A DNA stretch of 64,000 nt from Sellimonas sp963559135 (GCA_963559135.1 CAUWJP010000004.1:1-64000); one strand, 5' to 3'; positions 27,268 through 36,512 are shown, counted from the stretch's first letter. Numbers and translations are program-made. Notes: a model not told the origin generated them from the letters alone.

Positions 27268-28272
27268 ATGGCTACAATTTTAGACATTGCAGAAAAACTT
27301 GGCGTGTCCAAAGGTACTGTTTCCAAAGCATTGAACGGTGCTCCGGACATCAGCGAAACATTGCGAAAAACAATATTAGAAACTGCAGTAGAGATGGGAT
27401 ATACCAGGCAAAGAAGGCAGAAAACCACTGCGAAAAAGATGTGTATTCTCGTGGAAAATCTGGACTATGAAGAGCCGCATCAGTTCGGCTATGAGATCGT
27501 CACCGGGTTTCGTCAGATGGCAGAGCCGGCCGGATTCAAGGTGGAGATTGTTCCAGTAAATGAAAAGCTGCAGCGCTCTATCCACTATGATATGTTCATG
27601 CTGCAGCACGATTATATTGGTGCGTTTGTCCTCGGTTTTACTTTACAGGGCCCGTGGATGGTGGATTTCCAGACCAGTATGACTCCTGCTGTTCTCTATG
27701 ACAACTATATCAAGTCCAACCCGAGGATCGCCTATGTTGGTGTGGACAATAATGAAGGAATGGAACTTGCTGTCTCCCATCTGAAAAGTCTGGGACACAA
27801 AAAGATCGGATACTTGAGCGGCGCTCTTGGCTCCCACATCATGCAGGTACGCCACAAGGCATTTTTCCATGCCATGCGGCAGAACGGTCTCAAGGCCGAA
27901 TCCGACTACGCCGGTGCTTCCTACTATGTCACCCAGTGTCTGGAGAAGCATTTGCCACGCCTCATTGATATGGGAATGACCGCCATTATCTGCAGTCACG
28001 ATCTTCTGGCCAACGCAGCCATGATCCAGTGTCAGCAGCTGGGGCTTCGGATTCCAGATGATTTAAGCATCATCGGTTTTGATGATCTTCCGATCTGTCC
28101 GTATACCTATCCTCCGATGACTACCGTCCGACAGGAACGAATTGAGATCGGAAAATGCGGCTACTATGCACTGGACAGCCTGATGAACGATGTTTCCATC
28201 GGAACACTGCTGCTTCACGCAAAGTTGATAGTGAGAAACTCTACGGGAAAGACACTGGAAAAGAAGTTTTAA
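27268..28272 (+). CDS. LacI-family transcriptional regulator of the maltodextrin locus
   Basis: 334 residues. The N-terminal helix-turn-helix reads TILDIAEKLGVSKGTVSKALNGA, followed by a hinge and a periplasmic-binding-protein-like effector domain ending in the family block SIIGFDDLPICPYTYPPMTTV. The ATG at 27268 follows AAAGGGTG; a longer frame upstream runs through the promoter and is rejected. It is divergent from malE, so it most likely controls the operon in response to a maltodextrin or related sugar. It stands between two operons and ends at a two-way terminator. Confidence 0.93.
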   Translation: MATILDIAEKLGVSKGTVSKALNGAPDISETLRKTILETAVEMGYTRQRRQKTTAKKMCILVENLDYEEPHQFGYEIVTGFRQMAEPAGFKVEIVPVNEKLQRSIHYDMFMLQHDYIGAFVLGFTLQGPWMVDFQTSMTPAVLYDNYIKSNPRIAYVGVDNNEGMELAVSHLKSLGHKKIGYLSGALGSHIMQVRHKAFFHAMRQNGLKAESDYAGASYYVTQCLEKHLPRLIDMGMTAIICSHDLLANAAMIQCQQLGLRIPDDLSIIGFDDLPICPYTYPPMTTVRQERIEIGKCGYYALDSLMNDVSIGTLLLHAKLIVRNSTGKTLEKKF

Positions 28273-28331
28273 AAAAAACTCCTCACAGAAACCATCGGCA
28301 ATATACCGTACATTTCTGTGGGGAGTTTTTC
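28273..28331. terminator. Bidirectional terminator
   Basis: AAAAACTCCTCACAGAAA pairs with TTTCTGTGGGGAGTTTTT (one G-T pair) around a loop of about 20 bases. It ends the LacI gene and, on the minus strand, the isochorismatase operon. Confidence 0.85.
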
Positions 28332-28355
28332 TGTCTGCTAAAAGCAGTGTTCTTT

Positions 28356-28886
28356 TTATTTTATCAGTTTCTGGATTTTCTTTGCCTCCGGTGTCCCTGC
28401 TTTTCCAAGAATCTCGAACAGCAGTGCTTCATAAGTGGTCAGGATGGCACCTTCCATCTTCGCCCGTTCCAGAGCCATCTCCAGATCCCGTGGCTTTCTG
28501 CTGGAAATGCAGTCCGTCACCAGAACCGGTGTATATCCCTTGGCTTTCAGATCGATCACGGTCTGCAGCACACAGATGTGGGATTCAATTCCACAGACAA
28601 TTACCGTGCGTTTTTCTCCAAGTTTCGGTATCACTTCTTCAGCTGCACTGTAACTGATCTTTTCCAGATATTCACTGGTTCCGGCTGCTTCTATAATCTC
28701 CGGCACTGTCATGCCAAGTCCTCTTGTATACTGCTGAGTGATATAAATCGGAATCCCAAGTTCTCTTAGTCCTTTCAAAAGAATCACTGAATGTGCCATC
28801 AGTTCCTCTTTTTCATGCATGACCGGCATGAGCCGCTCCTGATAGTCTACCGCCACTGCCGCCATGTCTTCCCGTTTCATCAACAT
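28356..28886 (-). CDS. Isochorismatase-family cysteine hydrolase
   Basis: 176 residues, cytoplasmic. The catalytic triad of this family is visible: Asp14 (AVDYQERL), Lys76 (EKISYSA) and Cys105 (GIESHICVLQT). The length matches the short nicotinamidase/YcaC-like branch. Exact substrate unknown; amide or carbamoyl bonds are usual. GGAG nine bases before the ATG supports the start. It is the last gene of the apparent row exoIII, DUF4037, DUF4125, isochorismatase. Confidence 0.9.
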   Translation of the reverse strand: MLMKREDMAAVAVDYQERLMPVMHEKEELMAHSVILLKGLRELGIPIYITQQYTRGLGMTVPEIIEAAGTSEYLEKISYSAAEEVIPKLGEKRTVIVCGIESHICVLQTVIDLKAKGYTPVLVTDCISSRKPRDLEMALERAKMEGAILTTYEALLFEILGKAGTPEAKKIQKLIK

Positions 28887-28927
28887 CTGGTCTGTCTCCT
28901 TTTCTGCTGTCTTTATGCTCCTATTTG

Positions 28928-29539
28928 TTATTTTTGCCTTTGCTCCGCTTCTTCCAGAGAATGGTATCCATAGAAATGAACCATGAATCCAAGATTCTTC
29001 TCCGTCAGATTTTCCCCTTTTTCAGACATCTCCCGGATCATCCTGGCATACAGGCTGATGGTCTTATCCGAAAAGGTACCGATCTCTCCTCTTAAGTAAG
29101 TCTCCTGAGAAGTGTCCCACGGTGTGTCTTCCGAAGTATGGATCTTTCTTCCGGTACTTCCAAGCTTCGGATATCTTCGGGCAAAATCCTCCGCCCACAC
29201 GATTTCCTGCCGGATCAGTTCTTCCTGCAGACGAATCCGTTCTTCACTCCGCTTTGGGAGAATTTCCCGAAAAGCCTCATATTCTTTCGGTGCTGTACTC
29301 TCCATCATCCGGGCGTACTTTTCTGTCAGCAGATTCCAGCCGTCCGCCCATGCATTCTGAAGATCCGCAAGGTAACTCTTCAGCACATCCTCATTCCATG
29401 CAAGGAACTGGCTGTTTCTCATAATCTCAAAGGTCTCTTTATCTTCCTGGCAGGAAGCCCTGCCGCCTTCATTATGAACGTTCTGGAACTGCTGCCATTC
29501 CATTTCCACGATTTCTTTAATCAACTGGTTTTTGTCCAT
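28928..29539 (-). CDS. DUF4125-family protein
   Basis: 203 residues, soluble, charged and helical, recognised as DUF4125 from MEWQQFQNV and the block FMVHFYGYHSLEEAE at the end. No catalytic motif is apparent. It overlaps the preceding TPR-DUF4037 gene by 23 bases, and the two families seem to occur together, so they probably act together. Function not known. Confidence 0.8.
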   Translation of the reverse strand: MDKNQLIKEIVEMEWQQFQNVHNEGGRASCQEDKETFEIMRNSQFLAWNEDVLKSYLADLQNAWADGWNLLTEKYARMMESTAPKEYEAFREILPKRSEERIRLQEELIRQEIVWAEDFARRYPKLGSTGRKIHTSEDTPWDTSQETYLRGEIGTFSDKTISLYARMIREMSEKGENLTEKNLGFMVHFYGYHSLEEAEQRQK

Positions 29540-31274
29540 CATGCCCCTTGTCCTTTTCTATTTCTATCAACTTTTCCAGCACAGCTGCCTTGTGGGCTTC
29601 CAGGAAATCATCCTCTTTGTCGGAAATTCCCTGATCTCTCAACTCGCCTGCCACAATCCGGCAAATCTGTTCGATTTTCTCTTCTATATCTTTATCCGTC
29701 GTCTCTTTTTCCATCAGCTCTTCCAGAAGCACCCGAATCTCCGGAATCCGCCGGAATTCTTCCATACCTTTCATTTTCCATTTGTAAAATGGCATGTAGA
29801 TTTTGTTCAGAAGATATGATGTCTCCACCGCTGATGAAAGGAACTCTGACAGAGAAAAATACATGGCTCCCAAAGCATTTCTCTTTTTGGCCCGTGGGAA
29901 GTTATATTGTCCTGCCTGAGCCATTTTCCCAAGGGAAACATAGAGTCTTCTCAGGCGGACACTCTCCGGCTCCACGGAAAATGAGGCTCTTCTCTTCGTA
30001 AATTTTCCGAGGGGATCGTCAAAGATCGCGCCGTTTACTGCGATCCGCAGAGATTCCTGAGAAATGGAGAGCCAGTCTTTGTCTTCCTTCGGTGCTTTTT
30101 TATATCCGGTCAGATTCTGGAAGAATGCCCCAATCTCAAAAACGCCAACACGTCGCTTTCCCTGTTCCGTCGTATTTCTTGCCGCATAGCCCATAAATTC
30201 TTTTGGTAGTGTGTCATAGGCTTCCTGTAACTTCTGCCCGATTTTCCGATAATCTTTTTTCGTCAGCCACAGACAAAATCCCGGGCCGAAATCGTGATCT
30301 GTGGACCAGGCATCGTCGTACCCCAGACATTCAGAGCCTTCTCCTACAAGTCCGGCAGCGATCCGTCCGGCATACTCCGGAAACTGCTCTTCGATCATCG
30401 GTTTTCCATATTCCTCATAATAAGCTTTTGCTAATTCCAGCCCTTTCACCTGGCTTTTCTCAGCTGCCTGCCGTCTTCTCAGCAGATCCGAGACAATCTC
30501 CAGATTCCGTTTTGTCACCTGATAGTACTCATTTTCACCATAGAACCGGAAAATTTCATCCAAAGCTTTCTGATAGCATGTCTGAGACTCCTCCAGATTC
30601 CCTTCACGGAAATACGCTTCGCCAAGTCCAGACAGAGCCGACGCATAATGGGAATCCTTCCCGTCCGGCATCTTTTCAAAAATCCGGACTGCCTGGTCCA
30701 TATGTGCTTTTCCTTCGGCCGTCTCGTTCATCCGGAAACAGAGATTTCCCAGATTTGTATGGGTAATTGCCACCTCTATCTCTGCATCATCCAGCTTCCT
30801 TACAATCTCCATCGCACGCTCCAGTTCCCGCTTCGCCTCTTTTAAGCGTCCTGTTTCGCTATACAAAAGGCTTAAATTATTATGAAGTGATGCCATATGA
30901 TAATCCGGCCCCGTAATATGCCTCCGGTAAATTTCATATGCCTGTCCATAAAGCGTTTCCGCCTCTTGATATTTTCCAGCAGCACGGTACCCTGTCGCAG
31001 CATTTAACAGCATGGTTCCATACTGCATTGTCCCATCAAGACCCAGCTCATCTGCAAGCTCCATGGCCTGTCTGGTGCAGAGAAGACATTCCTCATACCT
31101 TCCTGCTGCTCGATAATATCCCATCAGTTCATTCAAAATTGCGAGGATTGCTCCATCATCCCCACAGGACGCCGCCTCTTTCAGTCCCCGTTTCAGGTAC
31201 CCTTCTGCCTCACGCCCTTTCCCGGATGCGTAGAGCAGATCCAGTCCTTCTAAAAATCGCTGTAGATCAAACAT
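29517..31274 (-). CDS. TPR protein with C-terminal DUF4037 nucleotidyltransferase-like domain
   Basis: 585 residues. The first part (about 1-270) consists of six or more tetratricopeptide-type helical repeats (YEECLLCTRQAMELA, YQEAETLYGQAYEIY, HYASALSGLGEAYF). The second part (about 285-585) is DUF4037, with a nucleotidyltransferase-like motif (GEGSECLGYDDAW, then DHDFGPG) suggesting metal-bound Asp residues. It may transfer nucleotides to an unknown target. The ATG at 31274 follows GGGAG; it sits just ten bases after the exonuclease stop. Confidence 0.82.
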   Translation of the reverse strand: MFDLQRFLEGLDLLYASGKGREAEGYLKRGLKEAASCGDDGAILAILNELMGYYRAAGRYEECLLCTRQAMELADELGLDGTMQYGTMLLNAATGYRAAGKYQEAETLYGQAYEIYRRHITGPDYHMASLHNNLSLLYSETGRLKEAKRELERAMEIVRKLDDAEIEVAITHTNLGNLCFRMNETAEGKAHMDQAVRIFEKMPDGKDSHYASALSGLGEAYFREGNLEESQTCYQKALDEIFRFYGENEYYQVTKRNLEIVSDLLRRRQAAEKSQVKGLELAKAYYEEYGKPMIEEQFPEYAGRIAAGLVGEGSECLGYDDAWSTDHDFGPGFCLWLTKKDYRKIGQKLQEAYDTLPKEFMGYAARNTTEQGKRRVGVFEIGAFFQNLTGYKKAPKEDKDWLSISQESLRIAVNGAIFDDPLGKFTKRRASFSVEPESVRLRRLYVSLGKMAQAGQYNFPRAKKRNALGAMYFSLSEFLSSAVETSYLLNKIYMPFYKWKMKGMEEFRRIPEIRVLLEELMEKETTDKDIEEKIEQICRIVAGELRDQGISDKEDDFLEAHKAAVLEKLIEIEKDKGHDGQKPVD

Positions 31275-31283
31275 CAATTCTCC

Positions 31284-32039
31284 CTATCCTTTCATATCCA
31301 GTTCCACCGGACAGTGATCACTTCCCATGATCTCCGTCAGAATTTTCGCATCTTCCAGCCGATCTTTCAGCACTTCTGACACAATAAAGTAGTCAATACG
31401 CCACCCTGCATTCTTCTTCCTTGCACTAAACCGGTAGGACCACCAGGAATAAATTCCTTCCTGATCCGGATAAAAATACCGGAAAGTATCGATAAATCCG
31501 GATGCTTTCAGTGTCCGAAACTTGTCCCGCTCTTCATCGGTAAATCCGGCATTTTTCCTGTTGGTCTTCGGGTTCTTAAGGTCAATCTCTTCGGCTGCAA
31601 CATTCAAATCTCCGCAAAAAACAAGTGGTTTTTTCTCTTCCAGCCGCTTCAGATACTTAAGAAAATCCGTTTCCCACTGCATCCGGTAATCCAGCCTTGC
31701 AAGCTCACTCTGGGAATTCGGCGTATAAACCGTGACAAAGTAAAAGTCCTCAAACTCCAGAGTAATCACACGTCCTTCCTGATCGTGCTCTTCGATGCCA
31801 ATGCCATACTGTACCGAAATCGGCTCCCGTTTCGTAAAAACAGCAGTTCCGGAATAGCCTTTGCGTACCGCATAATTCCAGTACTGATGATATCCTGGAA
31901 GATCCAGATCAAGCTGGCCCTCCTGCATCTTCGTCTCCTGAATACAAAAAATATCTGCATCCGCCTCCTGAAAGAAATCCAGAAATCTCTTCTGCACACA
32001 TGCACGAATTCCATTTACATTCCATGATATAAACTTCAT
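31284..32039 (-). CDS. xth: Exodeoxyribonuclease III (AP endonuclease)
   Basis: 251 residues, ExoIII/ExoA family. It cuts DNA at abasic sites in base-excision repair. Family motifs in order: ISWNVNGIRA, IQETKMQ (metal-binding Glu), VTVYTPNSQ, FCGDLNVA, and the C-terminal GSDHCPVEL with the catalytic His. RBS CAGGAGG is near the ATG. Possible extended -10 (TGT-TATACT, 32098-32106) lies about 60 bases upstream. Confidence 0.96.
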   Translation of the reverse strand: MKFISWNVNGIRACVQKRFLDFFQEADADIFCIQETKMQEGQLDLDLPGYHQYWNYAVRKGYSGTAVFTKREPISVQYGIGIEEHDQEGRVITLEFEDFYFVTVYTPNSQSELARLDYRMQWETDFLKYLKRLEEKKPLVFCGDLNVAAEEIDLKNPKTNRKNAGFTDEERDKFRTLKASGFIDTFRYFYPDQEGIYSWWSYRFSARKKNAGWRIDYFIVSEVLKDRLEDAKILTEIMGSDHCPVELDMKG

Positions 32040-32097
32040 GTAGTTTTCCTCCTGTATCCTTATCTGATTTTTATTTTAAATTCATCATTACGAGACT

Positions 32098-32106
32098 AGT
32101 ATAACA
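32098..32106 (-). promoter_or_regulatory. Possible extended -10 promoter of the exonuclease III operon
   Basis: TG-T-TATACT on the minus strand, without a clear -35 at 17 bp. Confidence 0.35.
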
Positions 32107-32216
32107 TGATTCCCGATATTTTCATCAACAATCTACCGCACTCCGTTCTTTTTCATGTACAGTTTCTTCCGGACATGGTAAACTATAATTGCTTCTGTCA
32201 GGAAAGGAAAATTATC

Positions 32217-32660
32217 ATGAGAATCGAAAAAATCACAGAAAACAAAAAGCAGTTCCTGGACCTGCTTCTGCTTGCCGATGAGCAGGAAAGCATGATTGAC
32301 CGTTATCTGGAATCCGGCGATATGTATGCACTTTATGATGATGATCTTAAAGGAGTCTGTGTCGTGACATTCAGCGATGACGGCACCTGCGAGCTGAAAA
32401 ACATCGCTGTTTACGAACACTCTCAGGGATCTGGATATGGCAGGAAGATGATCGATTATGTCTGTGGACTATATGCCGGGAAATACCATATCATGTATGT
32501 TGGAACCGGTGACAGCCCGCTGACTGTCCCGTTTTATAAAAAATGCGGCTTCACCGAGTCTCACCGGGTGAAAAACTTCTTTACCGACAACTATGATCAT
32601 CCGATTTACGAATGCGGAATTCAGCTTGTAGATATGGTCTATTTGAAAAAAGAACTGTAA
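32217..32660 (+). CDS. GNAT-family N-acetyltransferase
   Basis: 147 residues. The acetyl-CoA-binding loop reads QGSGYGRKMID, near residue 70, after the beta strand ELKNIAVYEHSQ. The C-terminal FYKKCGF motif is typical. Substrate unknown. The ATG at 32217 (AGGAAAGG upstream) is preferred over a long N-terminal extension from 32106, which has no ribosome site. A TATAAT at 32184-32189 is a plausible -10, but its -35 is weak. Confidence 0.88.
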   Translation: MRIEKITENKKQFLDLLLLADEQESMIDRYLESGDMYALYDDDLKGVCVVTFSDDGTCELKNIAVYEHSQGSGYGRKMIDYVCGLYAGKYHIMYVGTGDSPLTVPFYKKCGFTESHRVKNFFTDNYDHPIYECGIQLVDMVYLKKEL

Positions 32661-32667
32661 AACTGTA

Positions 32668-32711
32668 AAACACAGGAGGATCCTGCCATATAACAAGATC
32701 CTCCTGTGTTT
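32668..32711. terminator. Bidirectional terminator
   Basis: AAACACAGGAGGATC pairs perfectly with GATCCTCCTGTGTTT around a loop of 14 bases. It lies eight bases after the GNAT stop and also faces the TruA gene from the other side. Confidence 0.85.
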
Positions 32712-32773
32712 CATATATGCGAGAGTGTTATTATAATGCGGGTGTCTTCTTTCCCTGCCTCACCCCCTTTACA

Positions 32774-33523
32774 TTATCTCTTTTCTTCCTGATAATAGAC
32801 TTCTTTTAAAAACAGTCCATGAGCCGGAGCCAGAAATCCGGCACAAGCCCGACTTTTCGCTTTTAGAATCTCCGGTACATCTAAAGCACGCTTCTTTCCG
32901 CTTCCCACTTCCAGAAGAGTCCCGCTTAAAATCCGCACCATATGGTACATAAATCCGTTTCCCTGAAAAGACATACAAAGAGAGTCGCCTCTTTTTTCTA
33001 TCCGAATCTCATCGATCCTCCTCGTGCACCCTTTCTCATCTTTCCGGTCGGTAAAACTGGAAAAGTCATGTCTGCCAATCAGATATCCTGCAGCCCGTTC
33101 CATTTCCCCTATATCCAGTTCTTCCGGATAATGGCACGTATACCTTCGGGAAAATACATGTGGTTTTTCCCGCAAATCCACATGATATTCATAACATTTC
33201 CCCTTCGCGCTCCGGCGGCCGTGAAAAGTATTCGGCACCAGTTCCATACTACGAATCCGAACATCCTCCGGAAGCTCTTCATTTAGTTTTCTTAAGAATT
33301 CTTTTTCCTCCACTTTCCCGGAAAGTCTCAGGCTTGCCACCTGCCCACAGGCGTGGACTCCGGCATCCGTTCTTCCGGATCCCTGGATTTTGACTTCATA
33401 TCCGGTCAATTTCCAAATTGCGTCTTCTATCACATTCTGAATCGTATTCTCTGCTCCCGGCTGCCGCTGCCAGCCCTGATAACGTGTACCGTCATAGGAG
33501 ATTGTCAGCTTATACGTTCTCAT
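32774..33523 (-). CDS. truA: tRNA pseudouridine(38-40) synthase TruA
   Basis: 249 residues. It converts uridines 38-40 in the tRNA anticodon arm to pseudouridine. The N-terminal YDGTRYQGWQRQP and the catalytic motif GSGRTDAGVHA (Asp nucleophile) are intact, and the C-terminal GNGFMYHMVRI completes the family pattern. Start at 33523 chosen for the TYKLTISYDG fold start; AAAGGAGAGG is upstream. A terminator separates it from the ABC exporter upstream. Confidence 0.95.
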   Translation of the reverse strand: MRTYKLTISYDGTRYQGWQRQPGAENTIQNVIEDAIWKLTGYEVKIQGSGRTDAGVHACGQVASLRLSGKVEEKEFLRKLNEELPEDVRIRSMELVPNTFHGRRSAKGKCYEYHVDLREKPHVFSRRYTCHYPEELDIGEMERAAGYLIGRHDFSSFTDRKDEKGCTRRIDEIRIEKRGDSLCMSFQGNGFMYHMVRILSGTLLEVGSGKKRALDVPEILKAKSRACAGFLAPAHGLFLKEVYYQEEKR

Positions 33524-33542
33524 ATCCTTGCCTCTCCTTTTC

Positions 33543-33570
33543 AAAAATCTCCCTTTATTTTAGGAGATTT
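33543..33570 (-). terminator. Terminator between ABC exporter and truA
   Basis: Stem AAATCTCC with GGAGATTT (loop of ten) followed by TTTTTG on the minus strand, directly before the truA ribosome site. Confidence 0.6.
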
Positions 33571-33626
33571 CATCAGGAAGTGCAAGACAGAAGAAATCAC
33601 TTTTCCATTCGGTCAGAAATGGATTG

Positions 33627-35255
33627 CTAATCTGCAGCAAGTTGAATAATATTCCGGCACCATTTCCGCTCTTGCTTCTTATGTGTAATCAGTAAAATCG
33701 TATGATGATTTTGAAGCTTTGCCACAGTCTGTATAATCTCTGCCGCTGTCGCTTCGTCAAGCGCACTTGTGATTTCGTCCAGTAAAATCACATTCGCATC
33801 CTTTAAAAGCGCCCGCGCAATCGCTATTCTTTGCTTCTGTCCTCCCGAAAGATTAGCCCCTCCTTCATCCAACATCGTGTCATATCCATCCGGAAGAGAC
33901 ATGATATAGTCATCAATTTCCGCATCCCGACACACTTTCCGGATCTTCTCAAGATCCGGATTGACCAGCGCGAAATTGTCATAAATAGACATATGGAAGA
34001 GATACGGCTGTTGGGACACACAGGTGACAAGACCGGCGTACTGTTCCTTTGGATACTTCCCAATATCATTTCCTCCAATCAAAATCCTTCCGGAATCCGG
34101 CTTTTCAAACCGTAATAACAAATGGAAAAACGTGCTTTTTCCGCACCCGCTCGGCCCTGCCAGAGCGGTCAGTGTATTCTGTGGGACCTCTACACTGTAA
34201 TTGTCAAAAATCATTTCCTTCTCATAAGAAAAGCAAAGATGTTCCATCCGAATTCCATGTCCATCCAACTTCTCTAATACCTGATTTTCTTCCTTTTCAT
34301 CTTCTTTCTGACTGAGAAATCCACTGTACCGTTCAATAGAAACGTTCTTGATTCGCAGTTCTCCTAAAGAAGTAACCAGATCACTCAAAGATGTGAACAT
34401 AGTGCCAAAATAGGACTGAATAATCAGAACGGTATCAATTCCAAACACCCCGTGCAGACACTGCCAACAAGCATAAACCATCAGAACAATCTCCGTGCAC
34501 ATAGTAATACTCGGATTTACAATATTACTGATCACACGGTTTTGAATCTGTTTGTTATGTACATGAATATAGTCTTCATTCAGCCTGCGGTATTTCTCAT
34601 GAAGAGGATTAAGAATCTGAAAAATTTTAATTTCCTTCATACCGGATAACAGTTCCCCATAAAATCTCGTCTCATCATCCGCCTTTTCTTTCCCTTCCTT
34701 TGTAAGCCGCTCATATTTTTCATTGTAAATATTCAGAATGTAGATCACCAAGGCATTGACTATAAGACCTGCTATCATTAGTCCCAGACTGACTTTTGCC
34801 AGAACAGCCACTGAAACAATCAATGAAAACAATAGAAGCACTGCCTGTGAAAGCCACGTTCCAAATTCCGCCAGGACTCTGGTATCACCATTTACAATAT
34901 TTAAAAGCTCTCCTTTATTGCAGGCAGCAAAAGTGTTCATATCAATCCGATCCAGCTTTCTTACCATCTGATCCTGTACTTTTTTATACACATCATTGTA
35001 GAGTTTTCTTTCCACCATCAGACCTGTGATCTTAAAGACTTTTGACACAATCTTCAGCAGAAAATAAATGGTCATCAGAAAAAGTACTCCGCCCGTATCC
35101 CCGTCTGCCAGGCGTGCTACCGCCATACTGAACAGTAAACTAACAAAAAGGTACGGTCCGTTCGCAAGCATGGATGAAAGCACAAGAAGCACAGCAATTT
35201 TCTTATTCGCCTTTGTCACCTGAAAGTATCGTCTGATAATCTTTATGTTATTCAT
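33627..35255 (-). CDS. ABC exporter, fused permease-ATPase half-transporter
   Basis: 542 residues. About six membrane helices (1-300) are fused to an ATPase domain (about 325-542) with Walker A GPSGCGKST, signature NLSGGQKQR, Walker B VILLDEITSALD and the H-loop ITHK. It probably works as a homodimer exporting a drug or lipid-like compound. It lies 16 bases downstream of a TetR-family gene, in one operon behind a TetR-type operator, so the TetR protein is likely its repressor. Confidence 0.92.
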   Translation of the reverse strand: MNNIKIIRRYFQVTKANKKIAVLLVLSSMLANGPYLFVSLLFSMAVARLADGDTGGVLFLMTIYFLLKIVSKVFKITGLMVERKLYNDVYKKVQDQMVRKLDRIDMNTFAACNKGELLNIVNGDTRVLAEFGTWLSQAVLLLFSLIVSVAVLAKVSLGLMIAGLIVNALVIYILNIYNEKYERLTKEGKEKADDETRFYGELLSGMKEIKIFQILNPLHEKYRRLNEDYIHVHNKQIQNRVISNIVNPSITMCTEIVLMVYACWQCLHGVFGIDTVLIIQSYFGTMFTSLSDLVTSLGELRIKNVSIERYSGFLSQKEDEKEENQVLEKLDGHGIRMEHLCFSYEKEMIFDNYSVEVPQNTLTALAGPSGCGKSTFFHLLLRFEKPDSGRILIGGNDIGKYPKEQYAGLVTCVSQQPYLFHMSIYDNFALVNPDLEKIRKVCRDAEIDDYIMSLPDGYDTMLDEGGANLSGGQKQRIAIARALLKDANVILLDEITSALDEATAAEIIQTVAKLQNHHTILLITHKKQERKWCRNIIQLAAD

Positions 35256-35271
35256 TTTTAAATCCTTTCGA

Positions 35272-35820
35272 CTAATTCAAAAACTTCTCCATCGCATTTC
35301 TAAGAAGTGTCTGAATTTCCTCTTCAGAAAGTGTCATATTTCCTCCGTAGATCTGTGTTGCAATTCCGTGGGCATAAAAGCGGATATCCCTGTATACAGC
35401 TTCGCTGTCTTGAATGGAAATTCCAAACTGTACAGCTGTACATTGGATTGTCTCCCGGTTCCACGGAGAATCAATAACCTCCTGAACTGTACGCGAACCA
35501 AGAAGTGGATTTACGAAGAGTGCTCCAAAAAAATTCCGCTCTTTTCTCGCAAAATTAATATAGGCAAAGCTGATTGTAAACAGATAATCTTCCTTATCAA
35601 TATAGCGATTGATAAATGCCGTATAGTATTCATCAATTCTTGTCTTTACCTCCGCTTTGAGCTCATTCATATCCTGAAAAGACTGAAAAATCGGCATTGT
35701 GGAACAGTTCAGTTGTTTGGCGAGATATCTGGCATTCAGGCTTTCAATACCTTCCTCATGAATAATCTCAAATGCCTTCTGCAGAATCAGTTCTTTTGTA
35801 ATTCTCTTTTTTGGTGGCAT
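35272..35820 (-). CDS. TetR/AcrR-family regulator
   Basis: 182 residues. The N-terminal helix-turn-helix covers about 8-50 (ILQKAFEIIHEEGIESLNARYLAKQL), with a ligand-binding helical C-terminal region rich in aromatic residues. It precedes the ABC exporter in the same operon and the promoter carries an inverted repeat just after the -10, so negative autoregulation with export of the inducing compound is the natural reading. Confidence 0.9.
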   Translation of the reverse strand: MPPKKRITKELILQKAFEIIHEEGIESLNARYLAKQLNCSTMPIFQSFQDMNELKAEVKTRIDEYYTAFINRYIDKEDYLFTISFAYINFARKERNFFGALFVNPLLGSRTVQEVIDSPWNRETIQCTAVQFGISIQDSEAVYRDIRFYAHGIATQIYGGNMTLSEEEIQTLLRNAMEKFLN

Positions 35821-35850
35821 AGATATTCTCCCTTCTTTTAAATATCATTC

Positions 35851-35869
35851 GTTATATAACATTAGTTAT
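35851..35869. promoter_or_regulatory. Candidate operator of the TetR-ABC operon
   Basis: GTTATATAAC is itself palindromic and overlaps the wider repeat ATAAC-ATTA-GTTAT. It covers the region from the -10 into the transcription start. Confidence 0.5.
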
Positions 35870-35896
35870 TATATATGCAATTTCGTCTTTCGTCAA
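35868..35896 (-). promoter_or_regulatory. Promoter of the TetR-ABC exporter operon
   Basis: TTGACG (35891-35896) and a perfect TATAAT (35868-35873) on the minus strand are 17 bp apart. Confidence 0.87.
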
Positions 35897-35953
35897 GTAT
35901 CTTTCGTGATTTTAAGCTTTAAATTATTCTTGCAATTACTTCCCAATAGACGC

Positions 35954-35987
35954 AAAATAGGAGAATCCTTTCGGATTCTCCTATTTT
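35954..35987 (-). terminator. Terminator of nrdR
   Basis: AAAATAGGAGAATCC pairs with GGATTCTCCTATTTT around a four-base loop. The nrdR stop codon lies within the stem. The symmetric A/T ends allow it to work on both strands. Confidence 0.85.
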
Positions 35988-36436
35988 TTATCCAGTATAC
36001 TTTTCAGTTCTTCCATGAACGTATTGACGTCCTTAAATTCACGATAAACAGATGCGAAGCGCACATAGGCAACTTCATCCAGATCTTTGAGCCTTCTCAT
36101 AACGATCTCACCGATCACCTTACTCGGAATCTCTTTTTCCTCCCGATTGAAAATCTCATTCTCGATCTGCTCAACCGTCTTTTCAATCACCTCAGCCGGG
36201 ACCGGTCTTTTATAGCACGCCTGAAGAATGCCCTTTTCGATCTTTTCCCGGTCGTACTGCTCTCTGTTATTGTCCTTTTTGATAACAATCAGAGGGATCG
36301 TCTCTACTTTTTCGTAGGTCGTAAACCGCTTTCCACAGGAATCGCAGGAGCGCCGTCTGCGGATTGAGGAACCATCCTCAGCAGGGCGGGAGTCAATCAC
36401 TCTTGTATCCGGATTGCCGCAGTATGGACATTTCAT
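35981..36436 (-). CDS. nrdR: Transcriptional repressor NrdR
   Basis: 151 residues. The zinc ribbon (CPYC at 3-6 and CDSCG at about 31-35) is followed by an ATP-cone domain (about 49-139), the NrdR structure that senses dATP/ATP and represses ribonucleotide reductase genes. The start at 36436 (MKCPYCG) has AAAGGATGG upstream. The likely target in this window is nrdDG at 51792-54541, whose promoter has two NrdR-box-like sequences. Confidence 0.96.
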   Translation of the reverse strand: MKCPYCGNPDTRVIDSRPAEDGSSIRRRRSCDSCGKRFTTYEKVETIPLIVIKKDNNREQYDREKIEKGILQACYKRPVPAEVIEKTVEQIENEIFNREEKEIPSKVIGEIVMRRLKDLDEVAYVRFASVYREFKDVNTFMEELKSILDKK

Positions 36437-36470
36437 CTCATGTACCATCCTTTCTCCAAAATCTGGTATC

Positions 36471-36499
36471 AGTATACCATCACCCATTTAGACGGTCAA
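36471..36499 (-). promoter_or_regulatory. Promoter of nrdR
   Basis: TTGACC (36494-36499) and TATACT (36471-36476) on the minus strand are 17 bp apart, 35 bases before the start codon. Confidence 0.85.
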
Positions 36500-36512
36500 C
36501 ATATTCTCCATT

